Assembly: GCA_963762425.1 (NCBI GenBank)
Contig: CAVXKY010000004.1
Coordinates: forward strand, 248,001-312,000
Length of the DNA: 64,000 nucleotides
Direction: 5' to 3'
DNA from: REEB95 sp963762425
GTDB lineage: Bacteria > Pseudomonadota > Alphaproteobacteria > ATCC43930 > CGMCC-115725
The notes under the pieces were generated by a model. That model saw nothing but the letters and a program-made list of their open reading frames with translations. It was not told where the DNA came from and ran no database searches. Made by a program: the position numbers and the translations under genes. Positions 37,779 to 48,167 of this stretch are shown here, piece by piece. How positions within the stretch are numbered: position 1 is the first letter of the stretch; the number at the start of each line of letters is the position of its first letter.

Positions 37779-38240
37779 ATGGCCATCATGCTGCCCAATT
37801 CCCGCGACGCCGGCTTTGCCGGCCGGACCGGCCAACGCCGCCTCATGAGCGAGATCAACGTCACGCCCATGGTCGACGTGATGCTGGTCCTGCTCGTCAT
37901 ATTCATGGTGACGGCGCCGCTCTTGACCGTGGGCGTGCCGGTCGATCTGCCGCAGACCAAGGCGCCGGCCATCAACGAGCCCAAGGAACCGCTGGTCATC
38001 ACCATCGACGCCAAGGGCGAGGTCTATCTGCAGAACTCCAAGATCGACGCCAAGGATCTGGCCGCGCGTCTCGCCGCCATCACCAGCAACAATCCTGACG
38101 CCGCGATCTATGTTCGCGGCGACCGCGCCATCGATTACGGCCGTGTCCTCGAGATCATGGGAATCGTCAGCGCGGCGGGGTTCACCAAGGTGTCGCTGAT
38201 CGCCGAGCTGCCGAAAAACGACAGGGTAGCACCACGTTGA
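37779..38240 (+). CDS. tolR: Tol-Pal protein TolR
   Basis: A 153-residue ExbD/TolR protein with one membrane helix (EINVTPMVDVMLVLLVIFMV, residues 26-45). It carries the essential Asp in the MVDVML segment that is protonated during motor cycling. The periplasmic domain has VPVDLPQTKAPAI and YVRGDRAIDYGRVLEIMGIV. It lies 10 bases after tolQ. Confidence 0.95.
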   Translation: MAIMLPNSRDAGFAGRTGQRRLMSEINVTPMVDVMLVLLVIFMVTAPLLTVGVPVDLPQTKAPAINEPKEPLVITIDAKGEVYLQNSKIDAKDLAARLAAITSNNPDAAIYVRGDRAIDYGRVLEIMGIVSAAGFTKVSLIAELPKNDRVAPR

Positions 38241-38244
38241 CGCC

Positions 38245-39054
38245 ATGCCCGAACGGCGCGATTTCATTTATTCGGCGACGTTGCATCTGTTGGTGATGTT
38301 GAGCTTTCTCGTGACATTGCCCTCGCTGTTTCACCATCCCATCGATGAGGAGCCGCCGATCGTCGTCCAGCTGGTGAATCTCGGGCCGAAGACGATGGCG
38401 ACGCAGCGCAATCTCACGCCGCCGGTCGAGAACAAGCCGGTCGACGTGCCCACGCCGGCGCAGAAGCAACCGACGCCGCCGACGCCGCCCACGGCCAAGG
38501 TCGCCCCGCCCCCGCCGCCCGAACCCAAGCCGGCCGAGGTGAAACTGCCCGAGCCCAAGCCCGCGCTGGTGAAGGCTCAGGACAAGCCACAGCCGCCCCA
38601 GGATCTGCCGAAACAGAAGCAGCAGGATATCGCCTTCGACGCGCTCCTCAAGAATCTCGCCGCCAAAAAGTTGCCGCAACAGGCCGCCCAGCAGGCCAAC
38701 GCCAAGCCGCAACTGTCCTCGCAGCCGATTGCGCCGCTGGGCCCGCAGCTTTCGGTGAGCGAACTCGACCTGGTGCGCCAGCAGATCGAGCAATGCTGGA
38801 ACGTGCCCGCCGGCGCGCGCGACGCGCAGAACCTGACGCCCGAATTCCGCGTCATCATGAATCCCGACGGCACGGTGCGCTCGGCGACGCAACTCAATCC
38901 CGAGCGCAACAGCGATCCCTTCTTCCAGGCCGCCGCCGACAGCGCGCGCCGCGCCCTGTTCAACCCGGGTTGCCAACCGCTGAAGCTGCCGCTCGACAAG
39001 TACGACCAGTGGCAGACTTTCACCATCACCTTCGATCCCAAGGACATTTCATGA
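38245..39054 (+). CDS. tolA: Tol-Pal protein TolA
   Basis: A 269-residue energy-transducing link between the inner membrane and Pal/TolB. An N-terminal membrane helix (residues 9-28) is followed by a long Pro/Lys/Gln-rich segment rather than the classic Ala/Lys helix. The C-terminal domain (LVRQQIEQCWNVPAGARDAQN, FRVIMNPDGTVRSA, and QAAADSARRALF) matches TolA/TonB domain III. It is shorter than enterobacterial TolA (about 420 residues), as is usual in this class. The stop overlaps the tolB start. Confidence 0.9.
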   Translation: MPERRDFIYSATLHLLVMLSFLVTLPSLFHHPIDEEPPIVVQLVNLGPKTMATQRNLTPPVENKPVDVPTPAQKQPTPPTPPTAKVAPPPPPEPKPAEVKLPEPKPALVKAQDKPQPPQDLPKQKQQDIAFDALLKNLAAKKLPQQAAQQANAKPQLSSQPIAPLGPQLSVSELDLVRQQIEQCWNVPAGARDAQNLTPEFRVIMNPDGTVRSATQLNPERNSDPFFQAAADSARRALFNPGCQPLKLPLDKYDQWQTFTITFDPKDIS

Positions 39055-40397
39055 TCCGACGAGCGGTCTTATTCCGGAGCTTGTGCGCCTTTTTGCTGCT
39101 GTTGGCGCCGCTGACAATATCCGGTCCCGCCCGCGCCGAGCTGCATATCGACATCACCCGCGGCAAAGTCGAACCGATGCCGATCGCCATCCCGGTCTTC
39201 GCCTCGCAGGACAGCCAGACCGCCCAGAACGCGGCCGACATCACCCAGGTGCTGTCGGCCGATCTTGAACGCTCGGGCCTGTTCAAGCCGGTCGATCCGA
39301 ACGCCTATATCGACCGCGATCCCGCGTCCCATATCCCGCCGCGCTACGGCGATTGGCGCACCATCAACGTGCAGGCGCTCATCACCGGCACCGTGTCGCA
39401 GGATGCCGATGGCAAGCTGCAAATCGAATTCCGCCTGTGGGACGTTTATGCCGAGCAGCAGCTGACCGGCCTGCGTTACACCACGACCCAGGCGAATTGG
39501 CGGCGCATCGCCCATATCATCGCCGACGCCGTCTATAAGCGCATCACCGGCGAGGACGGCTATTTCGACACGCGCATCGTCTACATCGCCGAAAGCGGTC
39601 CGCTCGACCGCCGCATCAAGCGGCTCGCAATCATGGACCAGGACGGCGCCAATCACAAATACCTGACCGACGGGAAAGCGCTGGTGCTGACGCCGCGCTT
39701 CTCGCCCTCGACCCAGGAGATCACCTATCTCTCCTATGCGCGCGGCACGCCGCGCGTCTATCTCTTCAACATCGACACCGGCCAGCAGGAGGTGCTGGGC
39801 GAATTCCCGGGCATGACCTTCGCGCCGCGTTTCTCGCCCGACGGCAACAAGGTGATCATGAGCATCGCCGTCGGCGGGGCGAGCGTCATCTACACCCTCG
39901 ATCTGCGCACGCATCGCGCGACGCAATTGACCGACACGGCGGCGATCGACACCTCGCCGGGCTATTCGCCCGACGGCTCGCAGGTCGTCTTCAATTCCGA
40001 TCGCGGCGGTTCGCAGCAGCTCTACGTCATGAACGCCGACGGCGGCAACATCAAGCGCATCAGCTTCGGTTCGGGACGCTATGGCACGCCGGTGTGGTCG
40101 CCGCGCGGCGATCTGATCGCCTTCACCAAGATCGACAACGGACAATTCTACATCGGCGTGATGCACCCCGACGGTTCGGGCGAGCGCCTTTTGACCAATG
40201 GTTTCTTGGTCGAGGGACCGACCTGGGCGCCCAACGGCCGCGTGCTGATGTTTTTCCGTCAGACGCCGGCCACGGATCGCAACGGCCGCGGCGCCACCAG
40301 CAAGCTCTATTCCATCGATCTCACCGGTTACAACGAGCGCGAAATAGTTACACCCGGCGACGCCTCGGACCCGGCTTGGTCCCCCTTGATTCCGTAA
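39051..40397 (+). CDS. tolB: Tol-Pal protein TolB
   Basis: A 448-residue periplasmic protein with a signal peptide ending SGPARA (residues 1-28). The N-terminal domain (ITRGKVEPMPIAIPVF, DLERSGLFKPVD) carries the region that exchanges between TolA and Pal. A six-bladed beta-propeller follows, with WD-like repeats such as TPRFSPSTQEITYLSY, APRFSPDGNKVIMS, SPGYSPDGSQVVFNSDRGGS and TPVWSPRGDLIAFTK. The ATG overlaps the tolA stop. Confidence 0.95.
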   Translation: MIRRAVLFRSLCAFLLLLAPLTISGPARAELHIDITRGKVEPMPIAIPVFASQDSQTAQNAADITQVLSADLERSGLFKPVDPNAYIDRDPASHIPPRYGDWRTINVQALITGTVSQDADGKLQIEFRLWDVYAEQQLTGLRYTTTQANWRRIAHIIADAVYKRITGEDGYFDTRIVYIAESGPLDRRIKRLAIMDQDGANHKYLTDGKALVLTPRFSPSTQEITYLSYARGTPRVYLFNIDTGQQEVLGEFPGMTFAPRFSPDGNKVIMSIAVGGASVIYTLDLRTHRATQLTDTAAIDTSPGYSPDGSQVVFNSDRGGSQQLYVMNADGGNIKRISFGSGRYGTPVWSPRGDLIAFTKIDNGQFYIGVMHPDGSGERLLTNGFLVEGPTWAPNGRVLMFFRQTPATDRNGRGATSKLYSIDLTGYNEREIVTPGDASDPAWSPLIP

Positions 40398-40415
40398 TTA
40401 ACCGGAGGCTATAGT
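40386..40415 (+). promoter_or_regulatory. Promoter for pal inside the tolB end
   Basis: TTGATT (40386-40391), 18-base spacer, TATAGT (40410-40415), followed by CCCGGCC. The same TTGAT..N18..TATAGTCCCGGCC string precedes cysE (56883). It would allow pal to be transcribed at a higher level than the tolQRAB genes. Confidence 0.5.
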
Positions 40416-40545
40416 CCCGGCCAGTTCGTTGCGCCATTGTTCGCATTACCTGCAATTCAGGCTATGGTTGCAACGTTCCAATGGGCACCGCCACCTAAAC
40501 AGTCGCAACGATCCAGCCCGGGTTGTAATTCAGAGGGAGTGCAAG

Positions 40546-40998
40546 ATGAATTTGAGATCATTGACGATGGTTGGGGCGATGCTGTTGCTTGCCGCCTGCG
40601 CCACCGGTCAAAGCTCGTCGACCACGAGCGGCAACGCCGCGCCGGGTTCGCGAGAGGATTTCGTCCAGAACGTCGGCGATCGCGTCTTCTTCGACTTCGA
40701 CAAGTCGGACATCAAGCCGGAAGGCCAGCAGACGCTTCAGCGCCAGGCCGCCTGGCTCAAGAAATATGAGAACGTGAAAGTCACGGTCGAAGGCCATTGC
40801 GACGACCGCGGCACGCGCGAATACAACCTCGCGCTCGGCAATCGCCGCGCCAACGCGGTGAAACGCGCGCTGGTCGCGCTCGGTATCCCCGCCGGCCGCA
40901 TCACCACCATCAGCTACGGCAAGGAACGCCCGGCGGTGGTCGGTGACAACGAAGCGGCTTGGGCGCAGAACCGCCGCGGCGTGACGGTCATCAACTAA
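40546..40998 (+). CDS. pal: Peptidoglycan-associated lipoprotein Pal
   Basis: A 150-residue outer-membrane lipoprotein. The lipobox LLAAC is at residues 13-17. The OmpA-like murein-binding domain has VFFDFDKSDIKPEG, VTVEGHCDDRGTREYNLALGNRRA and the closing NRRGVTV. Asp and Arg in CDDRGTREYN contact diaminopimelate. The ATG at 40546 has a GAGGGAG ribosome site; in-frame upstream codons are not Pal-like. Confidence 0.96.
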   Translation: MNLRSLTMVGAMLLLAACATGQSSSTTSGNAAPGSREDFVQNVGDRVFFDFDKSDIKPEGQQTLQRQAAWLKKYENVKVTVEGHCDDRGTREYNLALGNRRANAVKRALVALGIPAGRITTISYGKERPAVVGDNEAAWAQNRRGVTVIN

Positions 40999-41063
40999 CG
41001 GGCCTTTCGGGGTCCGCGAGGCCGGTTCCGCGAGAGTCGCGGGTCGGGCCCGGGCAAATGGGC

Positions 41064-41125
41064 GGCGCCTGTCTTCCGTCGGCGGCATTCGTGGCGCCGG
41101 CGGCAGGGACAGGCGCCCTTATTTT
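41064..41125 (+). terminator. Intrinsic terminator after pal
   Basis: GGCGCCTGTC (41064-41073) pairs perfectly with GACAGGCGCC (41108-41117), with a smaller nested CGGCG/CGCCG stem. The stem is followed by CTTATTTT. It ends the tol-pal transcript before cpoB. Confidence 0.75.
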
Positions 41126-41179
41126 GCCCCAATGCCGCGTTAGGTGACGTGGATGCGGACGGGGGTTGAAGGACATTCG

Positions 41180-42043
41180 ATGCGGCGCGCGGCCATCGCC
41201 TTGTCACTCGCGGGGATTTTTCTGGCGTTGCCCGCGGCGCGGGCTCAGGACGGCCGCGGCGGCAATTCCGGCCCCTCGGCGCTCGGCACCGATGTGCGGC
41301 TCGATCAGCTCGAGGATCAGCAGCGGCAGCTCATCGGCCAGATCGAACAGTTGCAGAACGCCATCAATCAACTCGGCAGCCGGCTCGACAAGCTGTCGAG
41401 CGACGTCGATCTGCGCTTGAACGCGCTGGAGCACGCCGCGCCGCCCGCCGCATCTCCCGCTCCCGCGTCCGCCGCTCCGGCCGGTCCGCCGCCGAAGGGC
41501 GCGGCCAACGCCGCGACGCCACCCTCGCCACCGCCCTCCGGTTCGATGGGCACCGGCAACGGCGTTCTCGGCACGCTGCCGGCGGGCGAAGCGCCGGGCG
41601 GGGCCAATGCCGCGACCACGGCGACCTCCGGCGTCGCCAATCCGCCCGCGGCCACGCCGGCCACGCCGCAGGATCAATACAACCACGCCTTCGGCCTGTT
41701 GCAGCGCGCCGATTATCCCAACGCCGAAACCGCGCTGCGCGCATTCGTGAAGCAATTCCCCAAGGATCCACTCGCCGGCAACGCGCAATACTGGCTGGGC
41801 GAGACCTATTACGTGCGCAAGGATTGGAACGACGCCGCCATCGCTTTCGCCGAGGGCTACCAGAAATATCCCAAGAGCAGCAAGGCGATGGACGATCTCC
41901 TCAAGCTCGGCATGTCGCTCGCCAATCTCGGCCAGAAGTCCAATGCCTGCGCCTCCTATGCGCGCCTCGACCACGACTTCCCGGCCGCGCCCGCCCCCAT
42001 CAAGGAGCGGAATGCGGACGAGCAGAAAAAGGCGGGCTGTTAG
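41180..42043 (+). CDS. cpoB: Cell division coordinator CpoB (YbgF)
   Basis: A 287-residue periplasmic protein that links Tol-Pal with murein synthesis. The signal peptide MRRAAIALSLAGIFLALPAARA is followed by a coiled coil (LDQLEDQQRQLIGQIEQLQNAI). A Pro/Ala-rich linker comes next, then TPR repeats (YNHAFGLLQRADYPNAETAL, AQYWLGETYYVRKDWNDAAIAF, LKLGMSLANLGQKSNACASY). The ATG at 41180 is chosen to start the signal peptide. It lies behind the pal terminator, so it may have its own promoter. Confidence 0.92.
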   Translation: MRRAAIALSLAGIFLALPAARAQDGRGGNSGPSALGTDVRLDQLEDQQRQLIGQIEQLQNAINQLGSRLDKLSSDVDLRLNALEHAAPPAASPAPASAAPAGPPPKGAANAATPPSPPPSGSMGTGNGVLGTLPAGEAPGGANAATTATSGVANPPAATPATPQDQYNHAFGLLQRADYPNAETALRAFVKQFPKDPLAGNAQYWLGETYYVRKDWNDAAIAFAEGYQKYPKSSKAMDDLLKLGMSLANLGQKSNACASYARLDHDFPAAPAPIKERNADEQKKAGC

Positions 42044-42047
42044 CGTC

Positions 42048-43388
42048 ATGGACGACGGCACGGGAGCGCGCCAAGCGGCCCCGCTCGACCAGGCCGAATT
42101 CGCCGCGCTGATGGCGGGTTTTGCGCCTTTCGAATCCCAGCCGCGTCTCGCCATCGCCTGTTCGGGCGGCGCCGACAGCATGGCGCTGACGCTGCTGGCC
42201 GATCGCTGGGCGCGCGGACAGGGCGGCGCCGTCACCGCGCTCATCGTCGATCACGGTCTCAGGCCCGATTCCGCGCGCGAAGCGGCCCAGGCCGCGAGCT
42301 GGCTGAAATCGCGCGGCATCGCGCATCGAATCCTGAAACGCGAGGGTGCCGCGCCCGCGAGCGATGTCGAGGCCTTCGCGCGCGCGGCGCGCTACCGGCT
42401 CTTCGAATCCTGGTGCCGGGAGAACGGCGTGCTCCATCTGCTCACGGCGCATCACCGCGACGATCAGGCCGAGACCTTCCTTTTGCGCCTGGCGCGCGGC
42501 AGCGGCCTCGACGGGCTTGCCGGCATGGCGCCCGAGAGCGCGAGACGGAATTTCCGCCTGCTGCGCCCGCTGCTCGCCGTGCCGCGGGCGCGGCTCAAGG
42601 CAACGCTGGAGGAATCCTCCCAGGAATTCGTCGAGGATCCGATGAACCGCGACCCGGCCTATGCGCGCGCCCGGATTCGCGCCGCGCGCGACACGCTGGC
42701 GGCGGAAGGGCTGACGCCCGAACGCCTCGCGGCCACGGCCGCGCGTCTCGCCCGTGCCCGGGCCGCGCTCGAAACTCTGGTGGCGGATTGCCTCGCCCGC
42801 GCGGTGGCGCTCGATCCGCGGGGATTCGCCTGGCTCGATGGCGCGGCCTTGCGCGCCGCCCCCGAGGAGGCGGGCTTGCGCGCGCTGGCCGCGCTCATCG
42901 CCTGCATCGGCGGCGGCGAATTCCCGCCCCGGCTCGAACGGCTGGAGCGGCTTTACCGCGAATTGCCGGACGGTCTCGCAGGCGGCCGCACCCTGGGCGG
43001 CTGCTCCCTGGTTCCCGGCAAGCGGGACGGGGGCAGCCTCGTCCTGGTCTGCCGCGAGGCGGCGGCGATGGCGCCGCCGGAAGATGCGCCCCCGGGCGCC
43101 GGCGTCTTTTGGGACGGGCGCTTTCTCCTGACCATGCCCCGGGACGCGCCGGACGGGATGAGGCTTGGAGGCATCGGCGCCGAAGGGGCGGCGGCGCTTT
43201 CCAGCTTGGGCTTCGATTCCGGCCTGCCGGCGGTGGTGCGCGCGGGCCTGCCGGCGCTGTTCGACCGCCAGGGTCTGGCGGCGGCGCCGCTGCTCTTATG
43301 GCGGCGGGAAAACCTTAACGCGGCGGCGCTGGGCCGCCCTGAAATTGTCGTTTTCCGCCCCTTAAATGCTTTGACCCGCCTGGGTTAA
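42048..43388 (+). CDS. tilS: tRNA(Ile)-lysidine synthase
   Basis: A 446-residue enzyme that converts the C34 of tRNA-Ile(CAU) to lysidine, essential for decoding AUA. The PP-loop is IACSGGADSMALTLL near residues 35-49, followed by IVDHGLRPDSAREA, LLTAHHRDDQAETFLLRLARGSG and the DPMNRDPAYARARIR motif. The C-terminal half is a variable TilS substrate domain. It lies 4 bases after cpoB and upstream of ftsH, a common order in proteobacteria. Confidence 0.93.
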   Translation: MDDGTGARQAAPLDQAEFAALMAGFAPFESQPRLAIACSGGADSMALTLLADRWARGQGGAVTALIVDHGLRPDSAREAAQAASWLKSRGIAHRILKREGAAPASDVEAFARAARYRLFESWCRENGVLHLLTAHHRDDQAETFLLRLARGSGLDGLAGMAPESARRNFRLLRPLLAVPRARLKATLEESSQEFVEDPMNRDPAYARARIRAARDTLAAEGLTPERLAATAARLARARAALETLVADCLARAVALDPRGFAWLDGAALRAAPEEAGLRALAALIACIGGGEFPPRLERLERLYRELPDGLAGGRTLGGCSLVPGKRDGGSLVLVCREAAAMAPPEDAPPGAGVFWDGRFLLTMPRDAPDGMRLGGIGAEGAAALSSLGFDSGLPAVVRAGLPALFDRQGLAAAPLLLWRRENLNAAALGRPEIVVFRPLNALTRLG

Positions 43389-43391
43389 GAG

Positions 43392-43418
43392 TTGTTTAAG
43401 CACGAAGTCTTCTTATGT
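43392..43418 (+). promoter_or_regulatory. Candidate heat-shock (RpoH) promoter of ftsH
   Basis: TTG (43392-43394), 17 bases, then CTTATGT (43412-43418). Alphaproteobacterial RpoH promoters follow CTTG-N17/18-CYTATNT, so only the first C (here G) differs. It lies 92 bases upstream of the ftsH start. An overlapping sigma70 reading, TTGTTT-N16-TATGTA, is possible. Confidence 0.4.
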
Positions 43419-43509
43419 AGTAATGTGGAGCGGCATTGCGGGAGGGGCCGTGGCGTCCCTCGCGCCCCTGGCATAGGGTCGGCCGGCTCGGCATGGAAAG
43501 GCCAGCACC

Positions 43510-45453
<1,944 letters not shown>

Positions 45454-45477
45454 ACCCGCGCCCGGGGGACAGGTTTC

Positions 45478-46855
45478 TTGAAATCCGCCAAGACGCGCAC
45501 GCTGTTCGGCACCGACGGCATCCGCGGCATCGCCAATGCCGAGCCGATGACCGCCGACACCGCCTTGAAGGTGGCGATGGCGGCGGGCTTGGTCTTGAAG
45601 CGCGGCGAGCACCGGCACCTGGTCGTGATCGGCAAGGACACGCGGCTGTCCGGATATCTGATCGAGCCCGCGTTGACGTCCGGTTTCATTTCCATGGGCA
45701 TGGACGTGGTTCTGGTGGGGCCGATGCCCACGCCGGCCATCGCCATGCTGACGCGGAGCCTGCGCGCCGATCTCGGCGTCATGATCTCGGCCTCGCACAA
45801 TCCCTATCAGGATAACGGCATCAAGCTGTTCGGCCCCGACGGCTTCAAGCTGTCGGACGCGATCGAGGCGCAGATCGAAGCGGCGTTCGACCGCGCCGCT
45901 TCCCAACGCGCTCCGGCCAACCAACTCGGCCGCGCCAGGCGGCTCGACGACGCCGGCGGGCGCTATATCGAATTCGTCAAGAACACCTTCCCCAAGGGCT
46001 TGCGCCTCGACGGCCTCAAGGTGGTGGTCGATTGCGCCAATGGCGCCGCCTACAAGGTCGCGCCCACCGTGCTGTGGGAATTGGGCGCCGAGGTCGTGCC
46101 CATGGGCGTTGCGCCCGACGGCACCAACATCAACAGCAATTGCGGCACGCTCTCGACCCAGACCATGCAGCGCGCGGTCATCGACCAACGCGCCCATCTG
46201 GGATTGGCGCTCGACGGCGATGCCGACCGGCTGGTGGTGTCGGACGAGAAAGGGCGCTTGCTCGACGGCGACCAGCTGATGGCGCTGATCGCGACCAGGT
46301 GGCGGAAATCCGGACGCCTGGCGGCGGCCGGAATCGTCGCCACCGTCATGTCGAATTTGGGGTTCGAGCGCTATCTCGCCGGCATCGGCGTCAAGCTGGC
46401 GCGCACCCAGGTGGGCGACCGCTACGTGGTCGAGGAGATGCGCCGGCTGGGCTGCAATCTCGGCGGCGAGCAATCGGGCCACATCATCCTGGGCGACCAT
46501 TCCACCACCGGCGACGGCCTGATCGCCGCCTTGCAGGTGCTGGCCGCCATCGCCGAAACCGGCGCGCAGCGCCAGCCAGGTGTGCAATATCTTCGAGCCG
46601 GTGCCGCAATTGCTGCGCAACGTGCGCGTCAACGGAGGCGAGGCGCTCGAATCCAAGGACATCCTCGCCGCCATCAGCGCCGGGCAAAGCCGCCTCGGGA
46701 CCAAGGGCCGCCTGCTGGTGCGCAAATCCGGCACCGAGCCCCTGATCCGCATCATGGCCGAAGGCGAGGACAAATCGCTCGTGGCCTCCGTGGTCGAGGA
46801 GATCGCCGCGGCGCTGGCGGCGGCGGGACACGCGGAGGAAAGCGCGGCCGAATGA
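45478..46855 (+). CDS. glmM: Phosphoglucosamine mutase, one frame break
   Basis: About 460 residues. It interconverts glucosamine-6-phosphate and glucosamine-1-phosphate for UDP-GlcNAc. Motifs: FGTDGIRGIAN near residue 10, the phosphoserine loop VMISASHNPYQDNGIKLF (Ser106), the metal loop ALDGDADRLVV, the sugar loop GGEQSGHIIL, and the phosphate-binding VRKSGTEPLIRIM. The frame breaks near 46565, between IAETG and VCNIFEPVPQLLRNVRV. Without correction the frame would run on into thiD. The start is TTG at 45478. It overlaps thiD by four bases. Confidence 0.93.
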
Positions 46856-47715
46856 CCGGCCGCGTGCTGATCATCGCCGGCTCGGATTCGGGCGGCGGCG
46901 CGGGGATCCAGGCGGATATCAAGACGGTAACGGCGCTGGGCGGTTACGCCACGACGGCGATCACCGCGCTGACGGCGCAGAACACGCGCGGCGTTTCCGG
47001 CATTCTTCCCATCGGCCCCGATTTCGTGCGCCGCCAGATCGAGGCGGTGCTGTCCGATATCGGCGCCGATTGCGTCAAGACCGGCATGCTGGTCGACGCC
47101 GCGGTGGTCGAGGCGGTGGCCGACGGGCTCGATGCTCTCTACGCCCTGTCGCCGAAAACGCCGCTGGTGGTCGATCCGGTGATCTTTTCCACCACCGGCG
47201 CATCCCTGCTCGACGAGCCGGGGGTGACGCGGCTGAAGCGCCGGTTGATCGCCCGGGCATCCGTGGTTACGCCCAATCTGATCGAGGCGGCGATGCTCAC
47301 GGGATTGACGGTCGAAAATCTCGACGGCATGAAACGCGCCGCCGATGCCCTGTTGAAACTCGGCGCCAAGGCGGTGGTGGTGACGGGCGGGCATTTGAAG
47401 GGCAACACGCTCCTGGACCTGGTGGCGACGCCCAAGGAAAGCTTCGTCTTGAAGGCCAAGCGGATCAAGACGCGCTCGACCCACGGCACCGGCTGCGCCT
47501 ATGCCTCGGCCATCGCTTGCGGATTGGCGCAGGGGATGAAGCTCAAAGCCGCGGTTACCCGCGCCCATGCCTATGTCCAAGCCGCCATCCGCAACGCCCC
47601 CGGATTGGGCAAGGGCAACGGGCCGATCGGTCAACCCATTCCAACCGCCGCCAAGAAAGACACTCATGCAAGCCGACATAAGCTACGCCGAGGAGCCAGC
47701 TCTCGCCGCCGATGA
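46852..47715 (+). CDS. thiD: Hydroxymethylpyrimidine/phosphomethylpyrimidine kinase
   Basis: A 287-residue ribokinase-fold kinase of thiamine synthesis. IIAGSDSGGGAGIQADIKT is the start signature. It continues with GGYATTAITALTAQNTRGV, DCVKTGMLVDAAVVEAVAD, VVDPVIFSTTGASLLDE, VVTPNLIEAAMLTG and the anion-hole TRSTHGTGCAYASAIA. The ATG at 46852 overlaps the glmM stop. The last 17 residues are basic and overlap the start of the next gene by 50 bases, so the tail may be lengthened by drift. Confidence 0.93.
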   Translation: MTGRVLIIAGSDSGGGAGIQADIKTVTALGGYATTAITALTAQNTRGVSGILPIGPDFVRRQIEAVLSDIGADCVKTGMLVDAAVVEAVADGLDALYALSPKTPLVVDPVIFSTTGASLLDEPGVTRLKRRLIARASVVTPNLIEAAMLTGLTVENLDGMKRAADALLKLGAKAVVVTGGHLKGNTLLDLVATPKESFVLKAKRIKTRSTHGTGCAYASAIACGLAQGMKLKAAVTRAHAYVQAAIRNAPGLGKGNGPIGQPIPTAAKKDTHASRHKLRRGASSRRR

Positions 47716-48079
47716 GTTCATCGACCTGTTGCGCCGCTCGACCCTGGCCGAGCGCCGCCCGGTGGACGACCGCCAGCGCATCGCGCGCATGCTGGCCGAG
47801 GCCGATATCGTTCTCTGCGCCCGTGACCGCGGCGGCAAGCTGGTCGGCGTGTCGCGCGCGATCACCGATTTTTCCTATTGCTGCTACCTTTCCGATCTCG
47901 CGGTCGACGCCGCGCGGCAGCGCGGCGGCATCGGCCGGGAACTCATCCGCCGGACGCATGAGCGGGCGGGCGAGGAGACCATGCTGATCCTGCTCGCGGC
48001 GCCCAAGGCGATCGACTACTACCCGCATATCGGCATGGAGCGTTGCGAGCGCGCTTTCACCCTCGACCGGCGGCGCTAG
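47666..48079 (+). CDS. GNAT-family N-acetyltransferase
   Basis: A 137-residue acetyltransferase. The acetyl-CoA loop is in LAVDAARQRGGIGRELIRRT (R/Q-x-x-G-x-G/A), preceded by the beta strand CYLSDLAVD and followed by LILLAAPKAIDYYPHIGMER. It shows the fold but not the substrate. The ATG at 47666 lies within the thiD end; the alternative longer frame would overlap thiD by 150 bases. Confidence 0.8.
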   Translation: MQADISYAEEPALAADEFIDLLRRSTLAERRPVDDRQRIARMLAEADIVLCARDRGGKLVGVSRAITDFSYCCYLSDLAVDAARQRGGIGRELIRRTHERAGEETMLILLAAPKAIDYYPHIGMERCERAFTLDRRR

Positions 48080-48114
48080 GCCGTAAAACATACCTGCCAT
48101 TCCGTCCTAAAGGC

Positions 48115-48142
48115 TTGCGCCATGGCCCGGGCCCGCTAGATT
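48115..48142 (+). promoter_or_regulatory. Weak promoter candidate before the tartrate dehydrogenase-like gene
   Basis: TTGCGC (48115-48120), 16-base spacer, TAGATT (48137-48142), 26 bases before the ATG. The gene follows an 88-base gap. Confidence 0.3.
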
Positions 48143-48167
48143 GGCGCGGCGTCAAAGGGGAGGGCAT

